From positions 62,325,001-62,389,000 of the forward strand of contig CM048552.1 of the NCBI GenBank assembly GCA_026413225.1: a stretch of DNA of 64,000 nt, given 5' to 3'. Under the pieces are notes generated by a model. That model was not told where the DNA came from, made no database searches, and saw only the letters and a program-made list of their open reading frames with translations. Position 1 is the stretch's first letter. Each line of letters starts with the position of its first letter. Of the stretch, positions 52,296 through 64,000 are shown in pieces. This stretch comes from Otis tarda (Eukaryota > Chordata > Aves > Otidiformes > Otididae). Both the position numbers and the translations under genes were made by a program.

Positions 52296-52420
52296 AAAAA
52301 AAAAAAAACAAAAAAAACCACCAAAAACCCAAAAAACGAAACCCTATATATATATATGTATGTATGATAAAAAAAAAACAACCCTAACCCTCTCTCTCTG
52401 TATATGTATGGATGGATGTA
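52296..52420. repeat. Low-complexity A-rich, (TA)n, (TATG)n, (CT)n and (GGAT)n cluster beside the CpG island
   Basis: A-rich tracts at 52296-52340 lead to (TA)n and TATG units at 52345-52366, another A tract, CCCTAACCC, (CT)n and GGATGGATG. It begins directly right of the CpG island. Confidence 0.85.
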
Positions 52421-53586
52421 CAAAAAAGCAAAACTCAGCAAATATTTTTGTCTGCAGTAAGGGGAAAACGGGAAGTTAGTGTGCTTACAATGCTCTTTCT
52501 GATTCTAGTGGGAGGTTTGATTTGCTGGGAAGTGTTTGGGGGCGAAAAGTAAAAAAAAGGCTCATAAGGAAGTATTGCCAAATAACTTCACAAAATCAGA
52601 TAGGGAGAACTTAAATGTTCCCATACACTAATTAGTTAATGACTGGCCTCAAGCCCACGAACGTGCCCATACTTAACTGTATCCTCCACTGAAGTGGATG
52701 CAATTGAATCTCATACTCCAGTTGTTCCAGAAACTCGAGGCCTCTAGAAATTACAGGCATGGCTTAGTAATGGTGAGATTTTAGAAGTAATTAAGGGCTT
52801 ATCCACATTGGGAGTTGCTGCAGAGTAGCTTCACTTGCGTAACTCCCCTCCCCTACGCTGGACGCACATTTCACACTAATACTGCTTTATTCTGAATTAG
52901 GTTGCACCATCTGGGCTTTCCGTTTGTAAGCTACCTTCGCCTGAATGATGGACTTGTGTGAGGCGAGCCTAAACTGTAAATTCTTTTTTACCCTGTCTTT
53001 AAGCCTGTATTTAGGCATCTCTTCCCAAAAGCTAGGCATTTCTTTCGAAAACTAGAGGCGAAGTTTCTCGCACAATCGCCGCTGTAGTGAATTTGGAAGA
53101 TCAATAGGAACACTAAATGCCACGAGACCTACAAAAAATGCTTTGGGAGCATGGCCCTATTTGCATAACTGGGAATGTTTGTTTTTCTGACACAGAGAGG
53201 AAGGCTGTGCAGAGGAGAGAAAGCTCTCCTTTCAGGGTAAAATCTCCTCTTAGTAATTAGTCCTTGTGGGTAGCAAGTTTTAACGATACTTCATGAAGAA
53301 CATAAAATTCATCATCTGTCCAGAGTGTAGCCAAAGCTTTAAAGTTTTGCCCAAATTTTATTAATTGCATATGCATCAAAAATGTGAACAGTATTAATGT
53401 GCAAAGAGCCAGAGAAGTTCTCCCAAGACCAGTAGGTATTAAGCTCATGGATATACAAACAGCTCCCGTTTACCCAAGGTGAAGAGGAGGAGAAGGAAAG
53501 GCCCTAGATAATGGAAATTAATAATACAGGAGCGATGCAGGAGGTTTTAGATCACAGACAGACAGGTGGTACCCATGTACTCTGGG

Positions 53587-53612
53587 TATGTATATATACA
53601 CACACACACACC
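53587..53612. repeat. (TA)n(CA)n microsatellite
   Basis: TATGTATATATACACACACACACACACC, alternating purine and pyrimidine throughout except at the last base. Confidence 0.9.
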
Positions 53613-54127
53613 ATACTCATGGTACCTACTTCCTAGCTTCCACACACACCACGCCAAAGCCAGCTCTGTGCTGTCGCATGGCAGTGTTCCTAAATGAAGA
53701 AGGGCTTCCCAGAGCTCAAGACATGATGTGGAGGCAGACACAGAGTCTTGCCAGAACTACAGAGAACCCATGCTGCTCCATGGCTTGTAGCGCTGAGACA
53801 CAGTCCGGCTCTGTGCAGGGCTGGTGGGCAGCTGCTGGACTCCTTCACACGAGTCAAACCATTGAACTGCTCCTGGACTCTGTCTCACCCAGGGAAGAGT
53901 TTAGTAAGGCACTACAGCTCATCTTGTACTTCTGGAACAAGCTGGCAGCACATGAATAGCATACTTATGCCGTAACCTGGATAAGCCTTCCAGGATAATT
54001 GAGATTCTACAGTATGTGACTTTTTAAAATAAGTTTTCATAGACTTGCTAGAAAAATGTGAATTTTGACCCAGCACTTTTCATTCCAAGATTTCTGAATA
54101 ATCTTTTTAAATGTAGGTTTAGAGAAG

Positions 54128-54154
54128 AAAAAAAAAAAAAAAGAAAAAAGAAAG
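54128..54154 (+). repeat. A-rich (A/G) tract
   Basis: A15 followed by GAAAAAAGAAAG, giving an all-purine stretch of about 27 bases. Confidence 0.85.
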
Positions 54155-56217
54155 ACTATGTTCTTTTGACTTCAGTTCAAGCTCAATTGATGCAAGATCT
54201 GTTAATCACCAGCATACAGTTTACATTGAGAATGCCTGTATTAAAGCAGAGACATAGAAGAGCTGGAATGGATGGCTTCCCAAGATCTTGTGGCATTAAG
54301 AGCAGAGCTATGTTTGTTTTCTTTTTTTTTTTTGTTCTGAATTCTGTAGTATTTGGTTGACTGAGACAGTATCTTTTATGAAAAACAAGCCACAAGAGAA
54401 CTGCTTTTGTGAACACACAGGATTATTACTTATTCCAACAGGTATTTTGTTAGTTCCTGACTCTGCAAAGATTTGCATAACTAGATACACCATGAATAAG
54501 TCCATTGAAATTCCTAAGGTCTGTCTAATGTTTTCATCTTCCTATTTCCCAGAACAATAATGGTCTCAGTCACCTATTATTTGCAAGAATTCACAGATGA
54601 AATCTGAATAAAGAGGAAGCATGGATAATATAGCACCAGACCCTCGTATTGTTCCATCGGAGTAGGGAAATCCACTGGAGACTAAACTTTCTGTAAACAT
54701 TGGTCCAACACTGGCTGTCTTTCTTCCCTCCCTGAAGGAATGGCTGACGGCTGATGTGGGGAACCTCAGCCCACTCCATTCACCTGACCGCCTCTAAGGT
54801 GGAGCTGAAAGAGATGCCATCTGGAAGGACTGCAGGAGGATGAACACGATGCTTTTCTCATATGGAAAAGAGAAGCAAAATACAGGTGCAGATGATTTCC
54901 CTATAGCAGAAGGCAGGACAAGAGGAAAACCCATTTAATGCCAATGGTGCCAGAGCTAAAAAATCCCGCTGCCTTTCATAGGGGAGCTTTCCTAAACCAG
55001 CCTACGACTCTTTGCACAGGGAAGAGTGAGTCAAGTTTGCAATGCCATTCAGCCTCACACATGGCAAATGCTTTCCACGTTGCTTCTGTATTTTGAAAAG
55101 ACCAGAGCTTTCCTCAGCACATTCTCTTAAACACCTAGCAGGCGAGCAAAAAACAGGGGTAAAGCCAAAACAATAACCTCACAAAGTGCTAAGCAGCAAA
55201 CCAGGGAGCCAAAGCACTCATGTTTCCCATGAATACCTTCCATGGCTGCACCCTGGTTTCTCAGGCACTTTCTGAGACAGGAGCTGGTGCTGCCATCTCA
55301 CCCCATCCCCAGCAGCATCCCACTTGGCCACGCAGCCTCGGGGGATTTGCAGGGCACATTGACTGGGGTTTGACGGACCACAGGTGAGCACCGAAATCAG
55401 GTTCTTGACCAGTAGATCAGATGGCGAACACGCAGTGTGCACAATACTTAATTTGCTCCTTTGTAACTTTTATGACATGTTAGAAGCAAAAGTGGAGGGA
55501 AGCTCATGGGAGGGCAGTTCCTTGCTCTGTGACCCAAGAGAAAGGGCTGTTCTCTCTCTTGCGCCTGGGGAAGGTTCTGCTTTTCCCACCCTTGGCCCTT
55601 GTGGCAGACAAAATGAAGCCATGGAGTGAATCCGGGCTGGGGAAGCCACAGGAGGAGCTGGATCCCCGTAGGAAAACGTGGGAGGCTCCGCATTGTTCTT
55701 GCCAGCAGGTGGAGCAGGGCTGGCATGGGACGAGCCAGCTGCAGGAGGACTGGGCCTTCAGCCTCCATCCACGTCTGCCCCTCTCCCAGCAGGAGCTTCT
55801 CCTGCCCTGCCCCTGCCCCGGAGGGTCTCACCTTTCTTGCAGGAGGTCTTTCTCCTTCCCTCCTCTGGCTGGAGGATCCATCCGAAAGCTCTCCAGAGAT
55901 GAAGGTAAACCTTTCCCAGGGCCACGTCCTTCCGCTGGAGCCTACAGAAGGCTGAACACAGCAAGGAGGGTGAATGAATATGTAAGCAGTTATCCCTGCT
56001 GCTGTGCTGGTCCATGCTTACATGTCCACAGACACACATCCCCTTTTGCTGTTTGGCTGTGGACTACCTTGAGAAGCTGGAGACCTTTCACATACGTGTG
56101 CTCACCTTCCATTTCTCCTAAACTGGTTCAGTGTCATTGTCTGTAGTGTCCAGCAGGGTTATTTTCCACTCTTAGTTCTGTTTCTGCTGAGTTTAAGCCA
56201 GGATCAACATGAAAGAT

Positions 56218-56361
56218 CACAGAATCATAGAATGGTTTGGGTTGGAAGGGACCTTTGAAGGTCATCTAGTCCAACCCCCCTGCAAGGAGCAAGGACACCT
56301 TCAACCAAATCAGGTTGCTCAGAGCCCTGTCCAACCTGGCCTTGAATGTTTCCAGGGATGG
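56218..56361 (-). mobile_element. CR1 LINE 3' fragment
   Basis: In reverse orientation it runs from CACAGAATCATAGAATGG through the usual GTCCAACCCCCCTGCAAGGA block to TTTCCAGGGATGG. Unrelated sequence follows. Confidence 0.95.
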
Positions 56362-59300
56362 CTTTGTCCATATCAGGTCATCAAATTAAACCTACTGACC
56401 AGATTCCCAAGGTGAAAAATCAGAGATGGGGGTGGAAATGGAGATGAATTACTCCTTTCCTGCTTAGCCCTGGACACAGGAATGAATGGAAAAATAACAT
56501 GTAGCCTTCTCCCTCCCACTGTCTTGCCTTAAGGCCCCTCTCCAAGACTGATTCCCCCCACGACATCCATTTCTTCATCCCTTTCACTTGCTTTTTTGGT
56601 GAGTCTGTGAGACACAGGTCCTTCTGCAGCTCACACACATCCTACATGTGTCAAGCTTTGAAAGTCAGAGATAATACTCTTCCCTTGATAAACACACATC
56701 AGTGTGTTTCCGTTACACAATTGCTGTGGATGTGGATAACATGGTGGGTGAAGGTGAGGACTGACCACTGCATTTTCAGCTGCCAATCTGAAGAGGGACA
56801 TCTCAGACCCCCGCACACTGCGCTGTCTCAGTGGGTCAGTTCTGCAGAGGTAACTCCTCCGCAGGTATCAGCCTCCTTATGGCAAAGCTGGTCATGAAAT
56901 GAGGTGGTCCATGGCACGAAGAGGGACAGCAGGCTCTGATTCCTCCTCAGTGCACAGCACTCAATGGGGACGATACTCAGCCACGAGATAATACAGATAC
57001 AGTGCTGCTAATGTGTGCGTGGTTCAATGCTAAGGTAAAGACAGACAGGTTACCCTATGAGTAATGTGAAGTGCTGTGCAGGATACAACAGACTGCACAG
57101 ACAGAATAAATACTGTCTTATTTGCAGAGGGAGATATTTGCAGGTAACTCTATTTATGCTGCATTATTCCCTTTTTTCCCTTTTGGTTTTCATTATTCTG
57201 CTTTTTGGAATCAGTTCATTTTTCTTCCTGAAAGGAGTGGGAATATTTCCTTTTTTCTTACTTTTTAAAAAGCGACTCTTTTGTTTATGTCATACATATG
57301 ATCTTCACCATCGTTAATTAAGACATCACCTGGTCTTATGCCCACAGGGACAAATACAAGCTTTGTAAATTGAAAAGTACAGCAGTATCTCATTTGCCTA
57401 ATAACAGTCTATGCATGTGAAGCCAAACTGTAGTTGTGTAGCCCCGGTATGTTCCAAAACTGCCATACTGGTGTCATCTCTTTTAGCCTGTTGTAGAAAA
57501 AATAGAGATGATCGAAAATCCTAAAGCTCATACCTGAGAAAGCACAGCAAGAAATCAGCATGATTTATATTCTATCTTACACTTTTTTAGGGGCAGAAAG
57601 AGATCTTGCTGCAGAAAATGCCTTTGACGTGATGTTTGAGTGACCTGCTACATAGACAGTAAGGAATAGCATTTTATAAGCTTTTTATGGGGTATTAAAA
57701 ATCCAAAATGGCCAAGTTTTCTCATGGAAAAAGTAAAATATTTCAGGGTTTGAACAGAGGTACCATCTGCCTTGGAGCAACCCCAGACTAATTGACTCTG
57801 TGTGTGTGCGCACACACGTGTGTGTGTGCACATATGTGTGTGTTTCAGAGAGACATTCTTTGCTTCAGTTCCGTTATAATTCCTTTAAATATTTATTACT
57901 GGAATGTAAATTCTACCAAAAACTGAAGTCTTTGCTTTGGAAAAAGCAGACCATCACCTATCACGGGTGTCGTCGCTGCATGGAACATCCAAGTCCCTTT
58001 TGGAGAAACAAAAGGATTCATTTATATAAACAAGTCATTGTGTAGAACTATAAAAGTGAGGGGGGGGGGAAAGAACAAAAACCTGCTGACTGCTGGTTGA
58101 ACTACTCCTTGGCTACGTGTGAAATGAAGTTCTGCAGTTCTAGCAAGAAGCAGGAGCAATATTAAAATGAATTGGTTACAAATAGTGGAAATAGTCCAGC
58201 AAGCACATTTAGCAGCCCTAAGGATGGCTTTGTTTTCAGACTAGTTTGTCTTTATTTTGAATGTAAAACATTAATAAGCTTCTTAAGGAGACTGGGGATG
58301 GAAGAAAACATTCGCTGATCACCTTAAAGCCCAGGAAAATAAAAAAAAGTTCTCAAGTTGCTGGATGAAATAACAAACTAAAATGGGTTTATACTTCTTA
58401 CATAGCTATGAAAGCTTTACTTCTTGATCATTTCCAGACACCAGAAAGTTATTAAAAATCCACAAAGGGAAAAGAAATCCTACATTTATGTGAGCTTTGA
58501 AACTTATTTTGGGACCTCAGCCTTTTACCAGTGTAAAGCAGAGTAAACCTGTACCATGAAAAGTACTGTTCATCAAAAAGAGGGACCAAGGACCAGACTA
58601 GCACTTGGGAAGAGACTTACCACGTAATCTTTGGGGTTACACTTTGTTCTGGAGAGTCAAAACTGGAGTAGGCTAGTGTGGATAGTGCCCGTGCTGAAGC
58701 TCAGGTATTTGTATCACTTTAAACCCCACTGCCATTTCAAGGATATAAATAGGCTTGGAAAAATCAGATTATTGAAAGGATTAAATTGGGATCAGTGTCA
58801 CTAATAATCTATTTCTTTGTAGTGGCACCAATTGAAAGAGGGAAAGTTTGGGGGAGGGGAGTAATGCCGTACAATATTGCCTACGGGTTGTGTGGGAATG
58901 GGGAATATAAACAAGGGGAAGGAGGGCTCAGCAGCACAGCCCCCATGTGCCTGGTAGGCAGGGCAAGCATAAGGACAAGAAAATCCTCCTTAGAAATAGC
59001 ACTGGCCAAAGACGCTGTCTAACTAAAGGCTAGTTACAGTGATGGAGTGTCAAAATATGCTGGTCGCTCTAGTTTATTAAACTAATAAAGTCTGTCTCTG
59101 TGTTCCCATACTTCCAGCCCTGCCAACCAGCATGCTCAAAGAGATACAAAATCGTAGAAGGGATTTTTATTTATTTATTTCCTTTTTTTTTAAATCACAT
59201 TGCCTGAATCTTCTTCCTACAGTGTCACTCCCATTATCTCCTAACCAGGCTGGAAAAATGGCAGCACATTCCTGGCTGCTGTGTGTCTAGGGACTCTAGA

Positions 59301-59880
59301 GTGTGTCAGGCTGAGGAATATGGTGTGATCCCAAAGCACCAGCCCCTCTGTCTCCAGCTCAGCTCATGGCACTGCAATTCCCCTGGCCAGCCCTCACTAA
59401 GACGATCTGCGACTGAAATCTATGTAGGTGTTGCCTACATTAAGAGCTACATGAGAAGCAGCTGGTCCAGGATCTTTGTCATTGCCCAAAACACATTTCT
59501 ACAAGTAAGATCAAATTTATTTGGCTTTTTTGGTTCCAGAAAGATTTTGATAGCAGTGACTTTAATTTAGTGATAAATTGCCTGCTGAATTTTCTTTTCA
59601 TTCAGGAAAAAGCGGGGAGCAGAGTAGAGAAGGTACCTTGTGATGTTGAGCAAAGAAAGCCTATCTAGACCTGTTTTCCATCTAGCTTTTTGGAAGAAAG
59701 TTAAAAGCTGGGTTTTCAGTTCAGGAGCTATATAAGTGAGATCTTGCTTCCTTGACAAGCCATTTTCTACTTACCTCCTTGCCCCAATTTCACCCTCCGC
59801 CAGCTTCACTGTTTAACAGGGTAGGACATCCCTCTACGAAGGGAGTAGGAACCATCTTCCGTATCTAAGTCCAAGAAAGA
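56362..59880. other. Non-coding AT-rich DNA
   Basis: Only simple repeats are seen: the Z-DNA-type tract, G10 at 58060-58069, and (TTTA)n with a T run at 59165-59192. Confidence 0.6.
57799..57843. repeat. 45-bp uninterrupted alternating purine-pyrimidine tract
   Basis: (TG)n, then CGCACACACG, then (TG)n, then CACATATG and (TG)n. Every step alternates pyrimidine and purine over 45 bases. This is a strong Z-DNA-type sequence, and the TG and CA halves can also pair as a hairpin. Confidence 0.9.
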
Positions 59881-60181
59881 TGGGGACAGAATTTTTAGTA
59901 GGGCCTGTTGTGATAGGACAAGGGGCAATGGTTTTAAGCTAAAGGAGAGTGAATTCAGACTAGATACACAGAATAATTTTTTTGCAATGAGGGTGGTGGA
60001 ACACTGGAACAGGTTGCCCAGAGAGGTGGTGGATGCCCCATCCCTGAAAACATTCAAGGCCAGGTTGGACAGGGCTCTGAGCAACCTAATCTAGTTGAAG
60101 ATGTTCCTGCTTCTTGCAGGGGGGTTGGACTAGATGACCTTTAAAGGTCCCTTCCAACCCACACTATTCTATGGTTCTATG
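59881..60181 (+). mobile_element. CR1 LINE 3' fragment
   Basis: About 300 bases from GACAGAATTTTTAGTAGGGC through the end of ORF2 to the 3' tail ending TTCTATGGTTCTATG. It is the longest plus-orientation copy in the window. Confidence 0.95.
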
Positions 60182-63100
60182 CGGAAGAAGGGTATCTCAC
60201 TGGATAGGCGTCTTTTACCCTTCTGCTGGCCGGTTGAGCAGACGGTGCTGGGAGACTAGTGGTAGTGCAGCTCAGGGCTTTGAGCACATTTCGGTAAATA
60301 CACCTGACTATAACCAAAGTAGTGGTGAGAAGAAACAAATGCAATGTTTCTTGGAATAACTAACACTTCTAATAGCTACCTCACTTATACTGCCCACTGA
60401 CTGGAGCAAAAATAACAGGGTAGGCAATTCCCAACACTGTCCTCGGGTGGTTTCCCAAAAGTTTACTTTCACTCTGTGCTAAATGAGGTGAGGTTTTTTT
60501 ACTGTTAAAGGAACAAAGGTTGATACTTGGATTTGTGCATTTATAGCTCTGTCTCTTCAGTGGCTTCCTCACAAAAGCTCGTGGTTCTTTTCACATTTCT
60601 CATGTGATTTTTTTTTTTTCCTAAATGTGTATTTAAATGTCTTCTCCTATTTCTTTAGACACAAAATGCAAACCTCTGCATCTACAAAAAAAAGCTCAGG
60701 CGCTTTTCTTTTCCTTCTGTCTTTCAGTCCTGCTTCTGCTTTCCGTTTTTACTTCTGCTCAGTTAATTAGTCATTTATAATTATTTCCCTCTTTATTTAC
60801 GCCGGCACGTATTTTCCTTGGGAAGCTGCTGCCTGGTCCTGGGGAGTCAGTGTAACCTGACTCCAGCCTTGCTTCTCTGCAAAGCTACTGGCGTCATGGA
60901 GCAGCTCTCAGCAATCGAGGGGTAGGATCGTTGGCTCGCTTGGTCCTGGGTGCTGGGTGCCCACTTGCTGTCCGCCCAGTGCACCACAGCATCTGGCACT
61001 GCACGCTCATCCCAAAAAAGCCTGCTCTCAGATGGGTTGCGAGGCCAGAAACCTGCACAGGGGCAAAGCAGGAGGGGCACAAGCATCTCATGAGGGTGAG
61101 GAAGGTGAGGGCATCCCGGCATCGCAGGCTCTGTCCCTTCGCTCCCTCTGCCGTCGCTCTCTTCTGCTAGGGAAACCAAGTTGGCAGCAATGGTGCTTAC
61201 CTGCTTCAAAGGGCTCCTGCCAAGCACGTCACTGCTATTTGTGTAATGGGATGAAAGTCTTGAGTGAGTGGTGATACATAAAGGAAAAGTCTTAGCATAA
61301 TTACTGATCCTTTCAGCTTTTCATTCCAGAAAATTTGAGGGTAAGGAAATAGCTGTAAGGGTAAGCAAGAGATAAATCTCGGTTCGTGGCACCTTCCTTA
61401 TTTATGTATTTTTGGCGTGTCCCAGAGATGCTGTCCCACAGGCAGGGCTTACCAAAGGTGCAATCCCTTTCTTATGCATTTTGAAGTAATTTCCAGCTTT
61501 CTTCTTGGACAGGAATTAGAACCAACAGACCTGATCAAAAAGCAAGGAAAAAAAAGCTTCACAGATACTTAATTTCAATTTCCTTCTCTTTTTTTTTTTT
61601 TTAAGTTGTGAGCAAATTTCTCTGCTCTCCCATAATCAGGTAATAACAGGAACAACGTATGTCCTTTTCTATATCCACATTAAAGAAGTTTATGCCTGTC
61701 CCACTTAGAAACTAGCTGCTACTGTGACCTGCATTTTTTTCATCTCATCTCCACTTTCTTGTGGGATCATTTTAATGTCTCTGTAGTGGTATAAAGGGAG
61801 TCTCAGGCATGTGTTTTTCTCAGAATCAGGCTGAGAGTCAGACTCTGGCCACAGCTATCAGTCAAGTTGGTTGAGGGCTCCAGTTTGAGCAGCAAACTGA
61901 GCCTTTAGAACTGGTAGCCAGAAGAAATTTTTCACATTAGTGCCAGCCAGGCTCCAGCAGCTCTCTGCTCTCTTCTAGGCAGCTCCTGGTCTGAAGAGTT
62001 CAAAGCTTTCCATGCTGTCTGCCCAGGACACCTTCTGTGACTGTGCACAGGCTGGGAAGCAGCACCCGGTTTGATTTCCGCTGTCCCAGTTGCCGCAGTT
62101 TGCTGGGTTTTGGAAAACATCCTATGGATAACAATTTAGCAGCAGCTGGCACGCAGGCTACAGGCAAAGCAGATCCAGCCTGCTGCAGGCTCTGCTCCCA
62201 GTGCCACTGGTCACAGCGCCAGTGCCTTGGGTCACCCACCAGTATGAGGGTCAGAAGGACGATACGCTCCAACATGGAGCCATAGATACTGGATACCCCT
62301 CCGGGTGGGTGAGCTCACAAGCCAGGGTTGTTTTGTGCGGAGCACAAAATTTACCTTTTCTCAGATGCCTCACAAATACGAGAAGGAGTGGGAGGGAGAG
62401 GACAAAGAAAAGCATTGAAGTCAAAGGGGCCAAGTGCTCGGATGGGAAGAGCAGAGTCCACGTTCAATAACATTTATGCTTATCTCAATATTGTACCTGG
62501 TGCCTAGGTACTGTAGCAATTGGAACCTCATAAATACCAATGACAGATAGTAATTAGCACCCCATAAATACCATCAACAGATAATCTTGCAACAACAAGC
62601 TTTTCATACTCAACTGGCCAAGCAAGCTTGAAGGTGAAAATAACAAGAAGATGGAAGAAACAGCATTTGAAAACAAAGATCCTCCTCTGGAGTCAAACTT
62701 TTTAGTGGAAGTAAAGCCTAAACCAGAAGTCTTATACTAGCCTTAGGCTCCAAAGTGCCCCAAGTCAATTTATATCTGGCTGATAAAAGGGTAGTTGATT
62801 GATTCATTACAGCCAAAGGCTCAGCTCCTAGGAATGCATGGTGCTTAATTTTTTTTTCTGAGATCCCTTTGATCTCTGCTGGAGGTTGAGGAGCAGGCTC
62901 CAAATGATGAAGTATTTTTGGAATTATACTGAGACCATTTCACAGAAAAGTCACCTTCAAGTCTCCAAGAATTTACTGGACTCTCTCTAGAGACATGGAA
63001 ATGGTGGAAAGCTTCTAGCATGACGTTTTTATCCAAGAGAAGAGGAATACAGCAGATCTTAAAAGAATGGTAATCCAATCACATTTGCACCAACATTAAG

Positions 63101-64000
63101 ATCTGGATGCAGGACCTCATGTTTTCTACATACTAAACTAAAAGCACAAGTTTCTTTGAGGATATTTAGGAGCAATAACAGATTTACAGATCTCTATAGA
63201 TTAGCTAGAGGAGGAAGACAGGCATCCTATAAAAACCTGTGAAACCTAGCAATTGGCACACAGGAGAAACTCACTGTTCAATTCAGTGCGTTAAATTCCA
63301 CGGCAGTATCTATTGAAGGTTAACAAAAGGCGTCAGAGGTACGGCATCTGCTCCCTACCGTTCCCCCTCTACACAGAGCCCTCCCTGACTCCCCATGTAC
63401 CTTAGAGCCCAGAGGGTCTTTCACCTTGCCCTGCTTGCCAGCCTTTTGTCACTTTGCTACCCCACTGTAGAGCTCCTGCAGCCAGACCAGTGGCTCGGAG
63501 TCTGCTGGACTTTGGGGGTCTTCTCATCACAGCTGGTGGTCAGCAGGACGGGAACCATACACTCTGGCAAAGAAGTTATGTAACGAGGGAAGCTGCTTCA
63601 GTGCAACTCCTCCATAATAATATAGAAATGCGGAAGACTCTGCGTTCACTGACTGTGTTTACCTGAGCATTACAAAATGTTAAATAGCATATTTAGCAAA
63701 ACAAGAGCTTTCAGGTATTCTCTTCGGCATGCCATTGTCAAGGGCACAGCTGCACATGGAGTTTGTATCTGTGTTGAAACCTTCACCGACTTAATTAGAG
63801 TAAAATGCACAAAGTGTAGTCATTATAATCTGTTTAGCAGCGACACAAACATATACAAGCTTTGTTCATATGTCAGGAGTGTCCGGATTTTGCCTCCAAG
63901 CCTTTGCCAAGAAAAGCCAGGTTTGAGGGGCGAAGAGGGAAGGAGGGGAGGACTGTAAGAACTGCTCAGCTGATATTGCTAAAACACATGGAAACAGCCG
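60182..64000. other. Non-coding DNA to the window end
   Basis: No gene or mobile element recognised. T runs lie at 60608-60619 and 61589-61602. A GC-richer patch at 60.84-61.2 kb has overlapping chance frames on both strands. Confidence 0.55.

Larger units (their letters stand above)
52421..56217. other. Non-coding DNA right of the CpG island
   Basis: No exon recognised. The longest frame of the window, 205 codons on the plus strand at 55529-56146, lies in GC-rich DNA where other frames are open too. Its product has no recognised domain. Confidence 0.5.

Noticed and set aside
52380-52390. CCCTAACCC, telomere-like
   Set aside because: Less than two full units within a low-complexity patch, not an interstitial telomere array.
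55529-56146. 205-codon plus-strand open frame, longest in the window
   Set aside because: Lies in GC-rich DNA where frames on both strands are open together. No domain, no coding-like composition and no clear splice context.
52184-64000. First exon of HIPK2 on the plus strand
   Set aside because: Expected from human gene order, but no matching start peptide or donor could be seen. It may lie beyond the window.
1-64000. Bacterial or phage defence system, CRISPR array, tRNA or rRNA genes
   Set aside because: Sequence character is vertebrate nuclear. No regularly spaced repeats, tRNA cloverleaf or rRNA sequence was found by eye.

Overview
This window is nuclear DNA from a vertebrate and very probably a bird. 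The main evidence is a set of eight short, 5'-truncated CR1 LINE copies with the typical avian CR1 3' end. They lie in both orientations, with no Alu, B1 or L1-type mammalian repeats. There is no bacterial gene organisation, no operon, no CRISPR array and no intact viral or transposon gene. The DNA is mostly AT-rich, unique, intron-like or intergenic sequence with very few coding bases.

The one coding feature I can name is a minus-strand exon at 39586-39784. It begins at a strong splice acceptor, carries a short 5' leader, and encodes a 32-codon cytochrome P450-type membrane anchor that ends inside a Trp codon at a perfect donor (GTAAGT). Its length, its hydrophobic pattern and the split Trp fit the first coding exon of thromboxane A synthase (TBXAS1/CYP5A1). 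A CYP3A-type first exon is the main alternative. The rest of the gene should lie to the left on the minus strand. I could not find exon 2 in the 39 kb available, so most of positions 1-39585 is best read as one long intron.

About 12 kb upstream of that exon (51.7-52.26 kb) is a small CpG island with two convergent ACTACAA-type ZNF143/THAP11 sites. It ends on the minus strand in a consensus splice donor, which looks like a promoter plus first exon reading left. Three further minus-strand segments (50585-50613, 45202-45414 and, more weakly, 44475-44507) have good acceptors and donors, and their reading phases join in register with that first exon. This suggests either an unrecognised small gene or a multi-exon TBXAS1 leader with an unusually long open frame. 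In human, TBXAS1 lies head-to-head with HIPK2, so the right-hand 12 kb may lead towards HIPK2. No HIPK2 exon is visible.

Layout: 1-39.5 kb, intron-like DNA with a weak candidate exon at 280-386, a CpG cluster near 10.3 kb, six CR1 copies, a hAT-like element at 6.6-6.9 kb, a MIR-like scrap at 12 kb, and a pair of 50-bp copies of an unrecognised repeat at 28.0 and 30.9 kb. 39.6-52.3 kb: P450 exon, candidate exon chain and CpG promoter. 52.3-64 kb: non-coding DNA with two CR1 copies and a 45-bp Z-DNA-type tract.
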